Assembly: GCA_035429725.1 (NCBI GenBank)
Contig: DAOMFI010000003.1
Coordinates: 1 to 64,000 of the forward strand
From: JALORV01 sp035429725
GTDB lineage: Bacteria > Pseudomonadota > Gammaproteobacteria > Burkholderiales > Burkholderiaceae_F
Length of the DNA stretch: 64,000 bases
Direction: 5' to 3'
In this document: positions 36,081 through 44,711 of the stretch, one piece after another
Position numbering within the stretch: the first letter of the stretch is position 1
Layout: every line of letters starts with the position of its first letter
Program-made: the position numbers and the translations under genes
The notes under the pieces: generated by a model
Database searches by the model: none
The model's input: the letters and a program-made list of their open reading frames with translations, nothing else
What the model was told of the DNA's origin: nothing

Positions 36081-36752
36081 ATGAGCGAGCAGCCGATATC
36101 GGTCATCATCGTCGAGGACGAACCGGAGTTCCGCCGCCGCTTCGTGCAGATCGTCGAGAACGAGCCGAGCATGAAACTGGTTGGCGTCGCCGCCAACAAG
36201 CGCGAGGCGCAGGTCATCGTCGACAAGGAAAACTTCGACGTCATGCTGATCGACCTGGGCCTGCCAGACGGCAGCGGCATCGAACTGATCCGCCAGGTCA
36301 GCCAGAAGAAGCCCGATGTCGACATCATGGTCGTCACCGTGTTCGGCGACGAACAGCACGTTGTTTCGTCGATCGAAGCCGGCGCCACGGGCTACATCCT
36401 GAAGGACTCGGCCCCGGCCGACGTCATTTCCTGCATCCGCCTTTTGCGGGCCGGCGGCTCGCCGGTCAGCCCGGTCGTGGCGCGCAGCGTTCTGCGTGCG
36501 ATCCGCAATCGCATGGGCGGAACGGCGCCCGCGCGGACGGCAGGCGCGGAGCAGAATCCGCTTTCAGCGCGCGAGACCGAGATCCTGCAGCTGCTTGCCA
36601 AGGGCATGAGCTTCAATGAAATCGGCGAGATCCTCGGCATCTCGCCGCACACGGTCACCGCGCACATCAAGAAGATCTACCGCAAGCTGGCCGTGCACTC
36701 GCGCGGCGAGGCGGTCTACGAAGCGACCCAGATGGGGCTGCTGCGCAGTTGA
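36081..36752 (+). CDS. NarL/FixJ-family response regulator
   Basis: 223 residues. Receiver with Glu12-Asp13, phospho-acceptor Asp58 (LIDLGLPDGSG) and conserved Lys in YILKDS; C-terminal LuxR-type helix-turn-helix LSARETEILQLLAKGMSFNEIGEILGISPHTVTAHIKKIYRKL. A GGGGGG ribosome site precedes the ATG. Cotranscribed with the histidine kinase immediately downstream, its evident partner. Confidence 0.94.
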   Translation: MSEQPISVIIVEDEPEFRRRFVQIVENEPSMKLVGVAANKREAQVIVDKENFDVMLIDLGLPDGSGIELIRQVSQKKPDVDIMVVTVFGDEQHVVSSIEAGATGYILKDSAPADVISCIRLLRAGGSPVSPVVARSVLRAIRNRMGGTAPARTAGAEQNPLSARETEILQLLAKGMSFNEIGEILGISPHTVTAHIKKIYRKLAVHSRGEAVYEATQMGLLRS

Positions 36753-36790
36753 GTCCCGCGTCACCCCGTGGCGTGGGCGGCCGGAGCGCC

Positions 36791-38728
36791 ATGATTCCGC
36801 AGGCAAAGGGACTCGCGCCAGTCGCGCGCGCGGCGCGGGCGCTCGGCCTCGCGTTGCTCGCTTTTATTGCGTTGATCGCACCGGCCAGCGCCGACGACAC
36901 CCAGTCGATCGGCAGCATCGACTTCGTGGCCGGCCAGCGCGGCGCCCTGCCCGGACCCGATGCGGCGTGGCAGGCGCATCCATTGCCGCTGCGCTGGACC
37001 TCTTCCGGTGGCACGCGCCAGGGCCTGTGGCTGCGTTTCGGGTTCGATGTCGCCAGCGCTCCCTCCGAGGGGTGGAGCCTGCTGCTCGATCGGCTGCCAT
37101 CGGGGGGCGCCGTCTTTCTCAACGGCAAGATGGTCGCCGACCTGCCGACCGAATCGGCGGAACGCCACGTGCGGTGGCGCCGCCCGCACCTCGTCAACCT
37201 CCCCGGCGAATACGTGCGCGAGGGCCGCAACGAGGGCCTGATTTTCACGTCCTACAGCAACGGCGTTCACGGACTGGGCTCCCTGCGCGTCGGCCCGACG
37301 GCCGAGCTGCAGCCCCTTTATGGCAGGGAGTTCTTCGTCAGTCACACGCTGCGCTGGATCTCGCTGCTTCTGACCGTGCTGCTCGCGCTGGGCTTTGGCA
37401 CGCTCTGGCTCCGTCGCCGCAGCGAAACACTGTTCGGTCTGCTCGCGCTGATCGCGGCGTTCTGGGCGCTGCGATCGATCGACTCGTCGTTCGAGATGCT
37501 GACACCGGATGCGCGTGCCTGGAGCCGCGGCGCTTTCTACCTCGGAACGGCCGCGTTCAGCGCGCTCGCCACGATCACGCTGTGGCGCCAAGGCGGGATC
37601 CAGCGCGGACGAGCCGAGTTCGGCATGGTGGTGCTGGCGGCGATGGGGCCGGCGCTGTACCTGCTCTCCGGCGACTCGTTCGACCTGACGGTCGGGCCGT
37701 TGTGGCAGGCGATCATGCTGGGCGCGCTCGCGCTGGGCGTGCTTTCGCTCGGACGCCGCGCCCTGCGCGAGTCGACGCTGATGCTGAAGATCATCGTCGC
37801 GGCCATGCTGCTCGCCATTGCAGCCGCCACGCACGACTTCCTCGTCGCGATCGGCATGCTGCCGTTCGCGAGTCCGGCGCTGTTGAACATTGCAACGCCG
37901 ATCCTGCTGATCGCGCTGGGCGCGGCGCTGATCGATCGTTTCGTCCTGTCGCTGGCCGACGTCGAGAAGACCAATACCGAACTCGAGACCCGCATTCACG
38001 AGCGCGAGCAGCTGCTGAAGCGCAACTTCGACCGCCTGCGCGAAAGCGAACGCGTCAAGGCGAGCGCACAGGAGCGACAGCGCATCATGCAGGACATGCA
38101 CGACGGCCTCGGTTCGCAGCTGCTGTCCTCGCTGATGCTCGTCGAGCGCGGCGCGCTGTCCAACGAGCAGGTGGCCCAGATCCTGCGCGAGTCGATCGAC
38201 GACATGCGGCTGGCCATCGATGCGCTGGCGGCCGAGGACTCCGATCTGCTCGCGGCGCTGGGCAACATGCGCTTCCGCATGGAGCCGCGCCTGCGGGTCG
38301 CCGGCATCGAACTGCAATGGGACGCGCGCAACCTTCCCGAGGAAGTCGACATCGACCCGAACTCGGTCCTGCCCGTCCTGCGGATCGTGCAGGAAGCCCT
38401 GACCAACGCCATCAAGCACAGCCGTGCGCGGGTGGTTCGCGTCACCTTGAGCGTCGACCACGATGGCGATGCGCAGTGGCTCGCGATCCGCGTCACCGAC
38501 AACGGCCGCGGCCTGGCGGCCAATACCGGTGGCGCCGGACGCGGCATGCTGAACATGAAGAACCGTGCCGCCCGCATCGCGGCCCTGCTGAAGGTCGAGT
38601 CGGTGCCAGGCGCGGGCACGATGATCCTGCTGCGCTTGCCGCTCGACACCACACCGGGACCGACGACGCGCGCCATGCAGCTTTCGCTCGACACCGAGGC
38701 GGTGATCGAACAACTCCGCAAGGAGTAA
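36791..38728 (+). CDS. Membrane sensor histidine kinase, 7TMR-like sensor with HisKA_3 core
   Basis: 645 residues. Signal peptide to ~33, a periplasmic beta-rich domain of ~180 residues, then about seven helices (residues ~190-385), a coiled coil, and the NarX-type kinase core: ERQRIMQDMHDGLGSQL with His437, N-box EALTNAIKHS, DNGRGL and GRGMLNMKNRA. The layout resembles 7TMR-DISM sensors for sugars or other ligands; the ligand is unknown. The start is taken as ATG 36791 with GGAG four bases upstream; a TTG at 36749 overlapping the regulator stop is possible. Confidence 0.88.
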   Translation: MIPQAKGLAPVARAARALGLALLAFIALIAPASADDTQSIGSIDFVAGQRGALPGPDAAWQAHPLPLRWTSSGGTRQGLWLRFGFDVASAPSEGWSLLLDRLPSGGAVFLNGKMVADLPTESAERHVRWRRPHLVNLPGEYVREGRNEGLIFTSYSNGVHGLGSLRVGPTAELQPLYGREFFVSHTLRWISLLLTVLLALGFGTLWLRRRSETLFGLLALIAAFWALRSIDSSFEMLTPDARAWSRGAFYLGTAAFSALATITLWRQGGIQRGRAEFGMVVLAAMGPALYLLSGDSFDLTVGPLWQAIMLGALALGVLSLGRRALRESTLMLKIIVAAMLLAIAAATHDFLVAIGMLPFASPALLNIATPILLIALGAALIDRFVLSLADVEKTNTELETRIHEREQLLKRNFDRLRESERVKASAQERQRIMQDMHDGLGSQLLSSLMLVERGALSNEQVAQILRESIDDMRLAIDALAAEDSDLLAALGNMRFRMEPRLRVAGIELQWDARNLPEEVDIDPNSVLPVLRIVQEALTNAIKHSRARVVRVTLSVDHDGDAQWLAIRVTDNGRGLAANTGGAGRGMLNMKNRAARIAALLKVESVPGAGTMILLRLPLDTTPGPTTRAMQLSLDTEAVIEQLRKE

Positions 38729-38781
38729 CCGGCGAAGCCCGCAACCGGACCGGTAACCAGCAGGGACGAGTGAACAGGTTC

Positions 38782-38787
38782 TAGACT
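38782..38787 (+). promoter_or_regulatory. -10-like TAGACT seven bases before a start codon
   Basis: TAGACT ends 7 nt before the ATG at 38795, with no ribosome site between. Part of the recurrent pattern described in the findings. Confidence 0.3.
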
Positions 38788-38794
38788 CGGCGGC

Positions 38795-39829
38795 ATGCCG
38801 TCGCCTGCCGATCCTTCCGACTCGTTGTTCGACGACCCGCCTCCCGGGACTGCGCGCGTGCGCCCGGCGGACCATGACGAAGGTCTGAACCGGCTGGGGC
38901 GCCAGCTGCCTCCGAGTGTCTACCTGGGCACTTCATCGTGGAGCTTTCCGGGCTGGCAAGGCATCGTCTACGGCGCGGCCTACGGTGAATCCCTGCTCGC
39001 GCGCGAAGGCCTCGCCGCCTACGCGCAGCACCCCATCCTGCGGCTGGCAGGCATCGATCGCAGCTTCTATCAGCCGCTGCCACGGTCGGATTACGCACGC
39101 TATGCGAACCAGGTTCCACCCGGCTTCCGCTTTCTCGTCAAGGCGCCGGCGCTGGTTGCCGACGCCGTCGCGCGCGGCGAACGTGGTGCACCGACGGAGC
39201 CGAACCCGCACTTTCTCGACGCGGTGGCAGCGACCGAACAATTTGTCATTCCGGCCATCGAAGGACTGGGTGAACACGCCGGGCCGCTCGTGTTCCAGCT
39301 TGCTCCCTTGCCGCGCCCGATGACAACCGGCGACGCAGGGCACGCGACGATCGAGCGGCTGGGTGCGTTCCTGTCAGCGTTGCCGCGCGCGGTCGGTGCG
39401 TTCGTCCCGCTGTACGCGGTCGAACTGCGCAACCCGGAGCTGCTGACGCGGCGCTTCATCCGCATGCTGCATGAGTCCGGTGCGCGGCTCACGATTGGTG
39501 TGCACGCCAACATGCCGGCCGCCGCACGCCAGAGCGCGGCGCTGCGCGCGCTCGACGCGCTGCCCGACGAAGGAGATGACTGGCGGCTGAAGGGACCCCT
39601 CGTCGTGCGCTGGAATCTGCACTCCGGACTGCGCTACGACGACGCGAAGAGCCGTTATGCCCCGTTTGATCGCCTGCTGGATCCGGACATCGCGACCCGC
39701 GGCGCGCTCGCCCACCTCGTCCACGTGGCCTTGAAGAGCGGCCAGCCCAGCTTCATCATTGCGAATAACAAAGCCGAAGGCAGCGCGCCACTGACGCTGA
39801 TCGAACTGGCCAAGGCCATCGTCGCCTAG
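38795..39829 (+). CDS. DUF72 family protein
   Basis: 344 residues. Shows YLGTSSWSFPGWQGIVYG, DRSFYQPLPRSDYARYANQVPPGFRFLVKAP, and WNLHSGLRYDDAKSRYAPF, the TIM-barrel-like DUF72 pattern. Function of the family is unknown. Convergent with apbE, with 12 bp between stops. Confidence 0.9.
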   Translation: MPSPADPSDSLFDDPPPGTARVRPADHDEGLNRLGRQLPPSVYLGTSSWSFPGWQGIVYGAAYGESLLAREGLAAYAQHPILRLAGIDRSFYQPLPRSDYARYANQVPPGFRFLVKAPALVADAVARGERGAPTEPNPHFLDAVAATEQFVIPAIEGLGEHAGPLVFQLAPLPRPMTTGDAGHATIERLGAFLSALPRAVGAFVPLYAVELRNPELLTRRFIRMLHESGARLTIGVHANMPAAARQSAALRALDALPDEGDDWRLKGPLVVRWNLHSGLRYDDAKSRYAPFDRLLDPDIATRGALAHLVHVALKSGQPSFIIANNKAEGSAPLTLIELAKAIVA

Positions 39830-39841
39830 CGCGGTTTCGCG

Positions 39842-40738
39842 TCACGACGCATGGTGCCGCCCCGTCGAGTCGACCGCGAGGTAGCGCACACCCTGTGCCT
39901 GCAGGAACGCAAGTCCCGGCTCGACCTCGTGCAGCATCGCAATCGTGGCGCAGGCACCGGCCGCCACCGCCAGCGGCGCCACGACCGACACCGACTGCCA
40001 CGCCGTGACCGGCCAGCCGGTGCGGGGATCCATGATGTGGCAATAGCGGCGCCCATCGACGAGGATGAAGCGCTCGTAGTCGCCGGACGTCGCGAGCGCG
40101 CCGCTCGCAACGTCCAGGTGCGCCAGGACCTCGCCCGCGGCGCCGCGGGGATGCTGAACGGCAACCCGCCACGGCCGGCCGTCCGGTGCCGGACCGATGA
40201 CGCGCACATCACCTCCGAGGTTCACGAACCCGTGCCGTGCACCGTGTTCCACGAGAGCGACGCCGGCGCGGTCGGCCGCATACTCCTTGCCGATGCCGCC
40301 GAAGTCGATCTCCATACCGACGCGCGGCAGCTCAATCGAACGACGGTCCCAGCGCACCTGACTCCAGCCGATCAGCGGCAGCAGAGCGTCGATGGCAGAC
40401 TGGGGCGGCACGCGCTGAACCTTGAAATCCCAGACCCGCCGCAGCACACCGCTCGTCAGATCAAAGCGACCCTGGCTTTGCGCATGCAGCGCGGCGCCGA
40501 AGTCGATCAGGTGCGCCGTCTCGTCATCGACGCTGACCGCCGCGCAGCCGGCGCCGCGGTTGATCGCCGTCGTGACGCTGTCGTCGCGGTAGCGCGAGTA
40601 CTTGGCCTCGATGCGCCGCACTTCGGCGATCGCCGCTTCCGCCCACGCTCGAGCGGTGTCCGCGTCGGGCGCATGCAGCCGCACCTCGCAACGCGAAGCC
40701 ATTGCGGAGAACTCAAAACGAAAGGGAGCGGGCGTCAC
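39842..40738 (-). CDS. apbE: FAD:protein FMN transferase ApbE
   Basis: 298 residues. Core motifs FSAMASRCEVRL, FDLTSGVLRRVWDF, IDFGGIGKEYAADRA, VNLGGDVRV and CHIMDPRTGWPV are the ApbE FAD- and Mg-binding elements. It attaches FMN to Thr/Ser in D-x-x-(S/T)-G-A-(T/S) sites. Unlike most ApbE proteins it has no visible signal peptide or lipobox: an in-frame stop lies 30 bp upstream of the GTG at 40738. It is therefore either cytoplasmic or exported by an unusual route. Follows the DUF3570 gene after 227 bp on the same strand. Confidence 0.93.
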   Translation of the reverse strand: MTPAPFRFEFSAMASRCEVRLHAPDADTARAWAEAAIAEVRRIEAKYSRYRDDSVTTAINRGAGCAAVSVDDETAHLIDFGAALHAQSQGRFDLTSGVLRRVWDFKVQRVPPQSAIDALLPLIGWSQVRWDRRSIELPRVGMEIDFGGIGKEYAADRAGVALVEHGARHGFVNLGGDVRVIGPAPDGRPWRVAVQHPRGAAGEVLAHLDVASGALATSGDYERFILVDGRRYCHIMDPRTGWPVTAWQSVSVVAPLAVAAGACATIAMLHEVEPGLAFLQAQGVRYLAVDSTGRHHAS

Positions 40739-40922
40739 ACGCGATTCATTCCAGGCGCGATGCTAGCGAGAAGCGTCGCCAACCGGTTACGCATGCGCTG
40801 GGCCCGGCGCGTTCCCTTCCTCTTGGAGGGAGGGTCAGGGAGGGAGTCCTGCCTTGGAAATTCGGCGGAGCGCGCGGCCGCTCCGAAGCGAAGCCGACTC
40901 GACTGCAGTTCCGCCGCGAGCG

Positions 40923-40953
40923 CACGTGCGACCGCGCAGCGGTCGCGTACGTG
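40923..40953 (-). terminator. 13-bp interrupted hairpin after the DUF3570 gene
   Basis: CACGT-GCGACCGC (40923-40935) pairs with GCGGTCGC and ACGTG (40939-40953) with a 2-nt bulge and 3-nt loop. It lies 12 bp past the DUF3570 stop, before the 170 bp to apbE. No T-run. The remaining non-coding stretch holds a CGGCCGCTCCGAAGCG motif (40875-40890) shared with the 14.9-kb tandem repeats. Confidence 0.45.
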
Positions 40954-40965
40954 AGCGGCGCTACG

Positions 40966-42135
40966 TCAAAACTTACGCGTCACCCCGACCTGGTACATCT
41001 GCGCCTTGAACGTCTCCAGCCCCGGGCTGCCTTCGCCGCCCAGGCGCCAGTCGGCGCGCTGCTCCATGTACTCGGCCTTGCCGTCGATCAGCCAGCCCTG
41101 CGGCAGCGCCTTGGAGACCTTGAGTCCAGCCGTGATTCCGCCAAACGCCGAAAGGCGCTGGTCCGCCGTGTAAAACCCGTTCGGGTTCTGCAGGAAGCCG
41201 GGCGGATACGGCGCGCCAAGAATGGGGTCGTAGACCGGGTCGTAGTAGAAGCTGGCCGCACTCTGGGTCGTGTAGCGCAGGCCCGGTGTCAGCACCCATC
41301 CCTCAGGGAGGGTTTGCGCCCATTCGACCGTCACCGTGTTGGCGGTGACGTCCCAGTCATCGTTGTAATAGCGATACGACGTCCGCAACGTGGCGTCCGC
41401 CGATTCAAAGTAGTGGTTCCAGCGCACCAGCAGTGCTTTCTGGTCACGGCTGGTCGGACGGTTATCGATGCCCCAATAGGCCTTGTACGGGTCCGTCAGG
41501 TAGCCGCTCTGGTGCGCATAGTAGAAATTGAGTTGCGCAGTGTCGTTCGGCGAGAGGACCTGCGAAACACCGACGATCGCGTCGTAGGTGCGCTTGTAAT
41601 AGGTCGTCGGCACGCCCACCGTCGGGAAGATTTCGTCACCGGAGTAGCCGCCGCCGATGGTGAACGTCGTGTTCTGGTCCGGTGTCGCGTGCCTGATGGT
41701 CAGGCCGCCCGCGGTGGAGCGGTAGTCGTCCTCGGTCGAGTAGGCCGCGCGCACCGCCACCGAGGTGCGATTCGCGAAATACTTGGTGACCGTGATGTCC
41801 CCTGCCGTGCGAGCGTCTTCGATGCCCTTGCCCGATGCGCCGGACAGAGTGGTGTGGTAGTACGGCGAGGCGCCGGAGATGCTGTCGTAGACCGCGCCGA
41901 TCTCGAACACCCAGTCATCGGTGATCGGCGTCAACAGGTACAGCGCTGGCGACTTGATCGTCATGCGGTCGCCGGACTCCTGATAGTCCTTGTAGTAAAG
42001 GAACTTGAACTGCACCAGCGTGGCGTTGGGTGCCGTGACCTGGGCCCCGGCGATACCCGGCAGCAGGCCGGGCAGCGCGAGCGCGGCTGCGAGCACAGCG
42101 CCGCGCTGCGTGTCTTTCGGGTTCGCGTCCCTCAT
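40966..42135 (-). CDS. DUF3570 family outer-membrane barrel with a candidate flavinylation motif
   Basis: 389 residues. A signal peptide (AVLAAALALPGLLPGIAGAQ), then amphipathic strands rich in Tyr/Trp and a final Phe, as in outer-membrane beta-barrels. Residues 84-90 read DSISGAS, matching the ApbE target consensus Dxx(S/T)GA(T/S); a second LSGAS follows at 97-101. Start ATG 42135 is 2 bp after the DUF4266 stop. DUF3570 has no known function. Flavinylation here is an inference from the motif and the nearby apbE; it would need export of the modified protein or a periplasmic ApbE. Confidence 0.85.
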   Translation of the reverse strand: MRDANPKDTQRGAVLAAALALPGLLPGIAGAQVTAPNATLVQFKFLYYKDYQESGDRMTIKSPALYLLTPITDDWVFEIGAVYDSISGASPYYHTTLSGASGKGIEDARTAGDITVTKYFANRTSVAVRAAYSTEDDYRSTAGGLTIRHATPDQNTTFTIGGGYSGDEIFPTVGVPTTYYKRTYDAIVGVSQVLSPNDTAQLNFYYAHQSGYLTDPYKAYWGIDNRPTSRDQKALLVRWNHYFESADATLRTSYRYYNDDWDVTANTVTVEWAQTLPEGWVLTPGLRYTTQSAASFYYDPVYDPILGAPYPPGFLQNPNGFYTADQRLSAFGGITAGLKVSKALPQGWLIDGKAEYMEQRADWRLGGEGSPGLETFKAQMYQVGVTRKF

Positions 42136-42137
42136 GT

Positions 42138-42359
42138 CTAGTTGCAGCCGCATCCGCCGCCCCCGACGCCGGCACCACCTGAGGCGCCTTCCTTGCTGAA
42201 GTACGTGTGATCGGCGAAGCGTGCCTCCAGAACGTCGGAATCGAAAGCCATCTCGGGCTTGGCAAGGTTGCCCTTCTGCCACGGTTGCACCTTAGGCATC
42301 GACTCGCAGCCGCACAGGAACGCGGCAGCAGTAATGAGCAGCATCCAGCGCTTCGTCAT
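42138..42359 (-). CDS. DUF4266 family small lipoprotein with Gly/Cys tail
   Basis: 73 residues. Signal peptide with lipobox FLCGC (acylated Cys18), the conserved KVQPWQKGNLAKPEM and DHTYFSKEGASGGAGVGGGGCGCN that define DUF4266. The C-terminus ends in a Gly run with two Cys, unusual for a lipoprotein and a possible metal, thiol or cofactor site. Starts 7 bp after tlpA and is followed within 2 bp by DUF3570, so the three are one translational group. Confidence 0.88.
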   Translation of the reverse strand: MTKRWMLLITAAAFLCGCESMPKVQPWQKGNLAKPEMAFDSDVLEARFADHTYFSKEGASGGAGVGGGGCGCN

Positions 42360-42366
42360 TTTGTCC

Positions 42367-42870
42367 TCACTTGCGGCCAGCGGCGGCCAGGGCAGCGGCC
42401 AGTTCACTCTCGAGCTTTTCGCGGTCACCTTCGCGGAATCCGACGTGCATGGCCCGCACTACTCCGTCGGCGCCGATCAGGAACGACGTCGGCATGCCTT
42501 TCGGCTGGTAGGCCTCGGCCACCTTGCCGGTCGAATCGAACGCGACCGTGAACTTTGCCGGGGTGCCAACCAGGAACTTGTCGGCGTCCTCGCGCTTCTT
42601 GTCGACGTTGATGCCGATGATCGTCAGCCCCTTGGGCCCATATTTGGCCTGCATGTCGTTCATCCAGGGAAACGACTGCTTGCACGGCGCACACCACGAC
42701 GCCCAGAAGTCGACCAGTACGACACGACCCTTGAGATCGGCCAGGCGAACCTTCGAAGCACCGGCTGCCGGTAGCTCGAACGCAGGCGCTGGTTTGCCTA
42801 CGTCCTGCGCGGACACAGTACCAACCAGGAACGCGGCACAGACCGCAACAAGAAGTTTTCCGTACCGCAT
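42367..42870 (-). CDS. TlpA-family thiol-disulfide oxidoreductase
   Basis: 167 residues. Signal peptide to ~Ala21, then a thioredoxin fold with WCAPC (Cys60/Cys63), and cis-Pro region MPTSFLIG. Periplasmic. Likely to keep Cys of a partner reduced; the DUF4266 lipoprotein with its CGC tail, encoded next, is the natural candidate. First gene of tlpA-DUF4266-DUF3570-apbE; msrA lies 69 bp upstream on the same strand. Confidence 0.92.
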   Translation of the reverse strand: MRYGKLLVAVCAAFLVGTVSAQDVGKPAPAFELPAAGASKVRLADLKGRVVLVDFWASWCAPCKQSFPWMNDMQAKYGPKGLTIIGINVDKKREDADKFLVGTPAKFTVAFDSTGKVAEAYQPKGMPTSFLIGADGVVRAMHVGFREGDREKLESELAAALAAAGRK

Positions 42871-42939
42871 GCAGGCTCTCCCCTTTGACGACCCTGCGAT
42901 GGTAACGGCACCGTTTCACCGCGACATCGCGGATTGCGG

Positions 42940-43518
42940 CTAATCCCCAGCCGAATTCCGTCGTTTTGCCGCAAAGGTCTGCCTGAACTTCGTCACCTTC
43001 GGAGCCACGACGAGCATGCAGTAGCCCTGGTCCGGGTTGTGGCGGAAGTACTCCTGGTGATAGTCCTCAGCACGCCAGTACGGCCCGGCCTCGACCAGTT
43101 CCGTCACGATGGGCTGACGGTAGTGCGGCTGCGCCTCGGCGATGACATCCTGCGCCACGCTACGCTGTTCGGCTGAGTGGACAAAAATGGCCGAGCGATA
43201 CTGCGTGCCGATGTCGTTGCCTTGCCGATGCAGGGTTGTCGGATCATGGATCGCGAAGAAGATCTCCAGCACCTCGCGATACGAGATCCGCGCCGGGTCG
43301 AACTCGATGCGCACGACTTCGGCATGTCCGGTCGTACCTTCACACACCTGACGGTACGACGGGCGCTCCACCGTCCCGCCGGTGTATCCCGATTCGACGT
43401 CGATGACTCCCTGCACCTCCTCGAACACGGCCTCAAGGCACCAGAAGCAGCCTCCCCCCAGTGTGGCGAACTGGTGACCAGGTCGCGGCAGGTCAGCGAG
43501 CGGAGAGCGGATCGACAT
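42940..43518 (-). CDS. msrA: Peptide methionine-S-sulfoxide reductase MsrA
   Basis: 192 residues. Catalytic GGCFWCLE with Cys24, SGYTGG, and EFDP. Reduces methionine-S-sulfoxide in proteins with thioredoxin. ATG at 43518 is family-consistent; the frame is open upstream but not conserved. No signal peptide, so cytoplasmic. Upstream of the tlpA group. Confidence 0.95.
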   Translation of the reverse strand: MSIRSPLADLPRPGHQFATLGGGCFWCLEAVFEEVQGVIDVESGYTGGTVERPSYRQVCEGTTGHAEVVRIEFDPARISYREVLEIFFAIHDPTTLHRQGNDIGTQYRSAIFVHSAEQRSVAQDVIAEAQPHYRQPIVTELVEAGPYWRAEDYHQEYFRHNPDQGYCMLVVAPKVTKFRQTFAAKRRNSAGD

Positions 43519-43638
43519 GGGCGGGCTCCTGTGTGCTGGTTCGCCGAGCGTAGGCCATCGTTCGCGCGGATGCCATAGGTCGAGCGAACCGGGTCCAACA
43601 TTACGGCCACGACCGCGCTGCCGCACCGACTCGCGCGC

Positions 43639-44184
43639 TCAGGTCATTTCAAAGAGTGTCGAGAACAGCATCAGCGCGGCGCCGGTGACGGTCAGCGAGG
43701 CCACGACGAACTCGGCGCACTCCGGCGCGGGAACTCCCAGGACTTCGCGCGCTCCCATGGCCCACCAAACGATGCTGACGCAGAAGCCGATCAGCACGAT
43801 GACGATGCCGGGCAGCAGCACCAGCGCCAGGCCAGACACGTAGACGGGCACTGCACCAACCACGGCGACCGCCAGCGCGGCTTGCCAACGCCGCGGCTGC
43901 GAATAGAAACCAAGCAGCGAGGCTCCCACGGCGCCCTGCACGAGCGGCGCCAACGCCAGGGTCGCCCAGAGCGTCCGGAATCGCGCACCATCGACATCGG
44001 GCCGCGCCGAGTAGCCGAAGACGGTGCTCCATTCGCTGTCGAAGACGCGCACGCCGATGCCGGCCGCCAGCGCGACGCCAAAGCCTCCGATCACCGGGAT
44101 CATCAGCAGCCAGCCGAGTGCCCCGGGACGCTTCAGGCGCCGCTGCACGGACTGCCACAGTGCATCGGGCTCGAGAAGGCTCAA
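43639..44184 (-). CDS. YIP1-like multi-pass membrane protein
   Basis: 181 residues, five or six helices with a short N-terminal cytoplasmic part (ALWQSVQRRLKRPG). Resembles the general Yip1/DUF1282 type of inner-membrane protein; the match is loose. Start is TTG at 44184 with AGG six bases upstream; there is no in-frame ATG near. Starts 16 bp past the stop of the TPM-domain gene. Confidence 0.6.
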   Translation of the reverse strand: MSLLEPDALWQSVQRRLKRPGALGWLLMIPVIGGFGVALAAGIGVRVFDSEWSTVFGYSARPDVDGARFRTLWATLALAPLVQGAVGASLLGFYSQPRRWQAALAVAVVGAVPVYVSGLALVLLPGIVIVLIGFCVSIVWWAMGAREVLGVPAPECAEFVVASLTVTGAALMLFSTLFEMT

Positions 44185-44200
44185 TGCCAGCCTGTCCGCG

Positions 44201-44704
44201 CTACAGGACTACAGGGTGATCGGGCAATTCGTTCGGGTTGCGTTCGCCCGCGGCCAGCGGGTAGTGCCGTGCCAGCAACGCTCCGACGGCCCCGACACCG
44301 GCCAGCGCACCTGCCTCGAACTCGCCGGCGCGGAAACGGTCGCGCATCATCGCAGCGATAGAGGTCCACTCCGCGGCAGGGACGTGGCCGCCGATGCCGC
44401 GGTCGACGACGATCTCGATGGTGTGGTCAGCCAATTCGACGTAGAGGAGGACACCATTGTTCTGTTCGGTATCCCACACCCGCAACTTGGAGAACATCAT
44501 TTCCGCGCGCTCGCGCGCCGGCGCGTCGCGCCGCAGGTAGCTCATGGGCAGCGCCGCCTCGACGGCGAAGCGGATCTCGCCGCTGTGCGACTTCTCGCTT
44601 TCGGCGATCGCCTGCCGGACACGGACCAGCACCTCCTCAGGGAAGGCCCGACGCACCGCGCCCGGTGTGGTCATCCAGTGACGAAGAATGCGCAGTATTT
44701 CCAT
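44201..44704 (-). CDS. TPM-domain protein, short form
   Basis: 167 residues. Opening MEILRILRHWMTTPGAVRRAFPEEVL and the TPM core AIAESEKSHSGEIRFAVE, then KLRVWDTEQNNGVLLYVELADHTIEIVVDRGIGGHVP. No membrane helix. In other bacteria such short TPM proteins sit with YgcG and LemA, as here. Function uncertain; TPM domains are linked to phosphatase-like or membrane-protein assembly roles. Confidence 0.85.
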   Translation of the reverse strand: MEILRILRHWMTTPGAVRRAFPEEVLVRVRQAIAESEKSHSGEIRFAVEAALPMSYLRRDAPARERAEMMFSKLRVWDTEQNNGVLLYVELADHTIEIVVDRGIGGHVPAAEWTSIAAMMRDRFRAGEFEAGALAGVGAVGALLARHYPLAAGERNPNELPDHPVVL

Positions 44705-44711
44705 GGCCCTC

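Noticed and set aside
36761..38875. 704-codon frame on the - strand and a 722-codon frame on + across the histidine kinase
   Set aside because: Both overlap the well-supported kinase in other frames and are rich in Arg, Gln and His without motifs.
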